Shown: positions 6,560 to 7,338 of the stretch, piece by piece
Position numbering within the stretch: the first letter of the stretch is position 1
Layout of the letters: every line of letters begins with the position of its first letter
Assembly: GCA_002705485.1 (NCBI GenBank)
Contig: PAGT01000025.1
Span: forward strand, 7,458 to 14,795
DNA: 7,338 nucleotides
Source of the DNA: Flavobacteriales bacterium
GTDB lineage: Bacteria; Bacteroidota; Bacteroidia; Flavobacteriales; Flavobacteriaceae
Reading direction: 5' to 3'
Notes under the pieces: generated by a model
Seen by the model: the letters and a program-made list of their open reading frames with translations, nothing else
Told to the model about the DNA's origin: nothing
Databases searched by the model: none
Translations under genes and position numbers: made by a program

Positions 6560-7338
6560 TTAAAACTCTGATTTTTGATGAAATTTTAGTGAACTGTATT
6601 TTTGTTGTGCTAACTCCAAAGAAAATTTGGAATCAGCCAGGTAAACAAGGTTCCCCCTTTTGTCTTTTGCTAAAAACTTGTGTTTCAGTTTTTTAAAATC
6701 AAGGAACTCTTTTTCACTTGTCACATTAGTTTGCTCTATCCAACAAGCTTTAAATATATTAATGTTTTCATAAGAACACTTTGCTCCGTATTCATGTTCA
6801 AGACGATATTGAATTACCTCAAATTGTAAAGCTCCAACAGTTCCAATAATTTTTCTACCATTTAGTTCAAGAATAAATAATTGAGCAACTCCTTCATCCA
6901 TAAGTTGGTCAATGCCTTTTGACAACTGTTTGGATTTCAGAGGATCCTTGTTAACAATATACTTAAAATGTTCTGGTGAAAAATTTGGAATTCCAATGTA
7001 ATTAATTGTTTCTCCCTCAGAGAATGTGTCCCCAATCTTAAAATTTCCAGAATCATGAACTCCAACGATATCGCCTGGAAAAGATTCATTGATTATTTCT
7101 TTTTTTTCTGCAAAAAAAGTATTGGGGCTACTAAACTTGTAACTTTTACCTGATCTTACATGCAAATAAGGTCTATTTCTTTTAAAAGACCCAGAAACAA
7201 TTTTAATAAATGCCAACCTATCTCTGTGATTAGGGTCCATATTCGCATGTATTTTAAATATGAAACCGGTAAAACTATTTTCATTTGGTCTTACCATTCT
7301 TTCTAAACTATTTTTTGAATTTGGAGTCGGAGCATTAG
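6560..7338 (-). CDS. prfC: Peptide chain release factor 3, C-terminal half (5' truncated by window edge)
   Basis: RF3 is a translational GTPase that removes RF1 and RF2 from the ribosome after peptide release. The window holds the last 258 complete codons of a protein usually about 525-530 residues long. The GTP-binding domain with its P-loop lies beyond the right edge. The reading frame stays open to the edge: the residues before the first in-frame Met (ATG at 7297-7295) read NAPTPNSKNSLER, matching the family's linker into domain II, so that Met is internal and not the start. Numbered from the first complete codon, the RF3 signatures are FTGFIFKIHANMDPNHRDR at 22-40, PGDIVGVHDSG at 87-97, IPNFSPEHF at 116-124, and VGALQFEV at 167-174 in domain III, ending in KFHQKSEF. 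These signatures separate it from EF-G. The gene runs opposite to the rpo operon and its TAA (6562-6560) touches the stop of the DUF3467 gene with no gap. No frameshift is seen. Confidence 0.96.
   Translation of the reverse strand, partial: NAPTPNSKNSLERMVRPNENSFTGFIFKIHANMDPNHRDRLAFIKIVSGSFKRNRPYLHVRSGKSYKFSSPNTFFAEKKEIINESFPGDIVGVHDSGNFKIGDTFSEGETINYIGIPNFSPEHFKYIVNKDPLKSKQLSKGIDQLMDEGVAQLFILELNGRKIIGTVGALQFEVIQYRLEHEYGAKCSYENINIFKACWIEQTNVTSEKEFLDFKKLKHKFLAKDKRGNLVYLADSKFSLELAQQKYSSLKFHQKSEF

Noticed and set aside
6531..6576. Possible + strand terminator after the DUF3467 gene
   Set aside because: The outer stem is only TTAACT/AGTTAA, the inner pairing is interrupted, and the five-T run starts eight bases past the stem; too weak to annotate.
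6615..6631. 6-bp stem TCCAAA/TTTGGA with a five-base loop in the prfC 3' end
   Set aside because: No U-tract follows on either strand, and the sequence is coding; it looks incidental.
7044..7081. 7-bp inverted repeat TTTCCAG/CTGGAAA inside prfC
   Set aside because: The 24-base loop and absence of a U-tract on either side make a regulatory role unsupported.
7100..7118. Eight T then CTGC then seven A, able to pair as a pure A-T hairpin
   Set aside because: It encodes in-frame Phe-Phe-Ala-Glu-Lys-Lys of RF3 and has no G-C pairs; best explained by AT-rich codon use.
7295..7297. ATG on the - strand as the start of a 245-residue protein
   Set aside because: The frame continues upstream to the window edge with RF3-like residues, and RF3 needs an N-terminal GTPase domain, so this Met is internal.

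Overview
The window is an AT-rich stretch of core-genome DNA carrying the end of the RNA polymerase beta/beta' operon. It most likely comes from a member of the Bacteroidota, possibly an AT-rich marine Flavobacteriales-like lineage. Four things support this: the order rpoB-rpoC followed by a small DUF3467-family gene; a beta' subunit of 1432 residues with the F-loop insertion and trigger-loop insertion expected in this phylum; start codons preceded by A-rich sequence with no Shine-Dalgarno motif; and low G+C. The phylum is an inference from protein features. Genus or family cannot be read from the window.

Layout from left to right: (1) the 3' half of rpoB on the + strand, open from base 1 and ending at 1941; (2) an 11-base gap lying in a 12-A run; (3) complete rpoC, 1953-6251; (4) a 103-residue DUF3467 protein, 6248-6559, whose start overlaps the rpoC stop as ATGA; (5) on the - strand, the 3' half of prfC (peptide chain release factor 3), from the right edge to 6560. 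The DUF3467 and prfC genes converge with no base between their stop codons. No stretch longer than 11 bases lies outside a gene, and no tRNA, rRNA, CRISPR, transposon or prophage sequence is visible.

The + strand genes form one operon making the two catalytic subunits of RNA polymerase, plus a small conserved protein of unknown function that appears translationally coupled to beta'. prfC makes a translation GTPase that recycles class I release factors.

The least routine observation is a 9-bp GC-containing inverted repeat at 6280-6309, near the 5' end of the DUF3467 gene. Read on the - strand, it is followed at once by a U-rich tract that includes ten consecutive U. This looks like an intrinsic terminator for the opposing prfC transcript. 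If so, the prfC mRNA would carry a 3' UTR of about 250-300 nt that is antisense to most of the DUF3467 message. Apart from this and the uncharacterised DUF3467 protein, the region is ordinary housekeeping DNA. I see no sign of a new mobile, defence or biosynthetic system.
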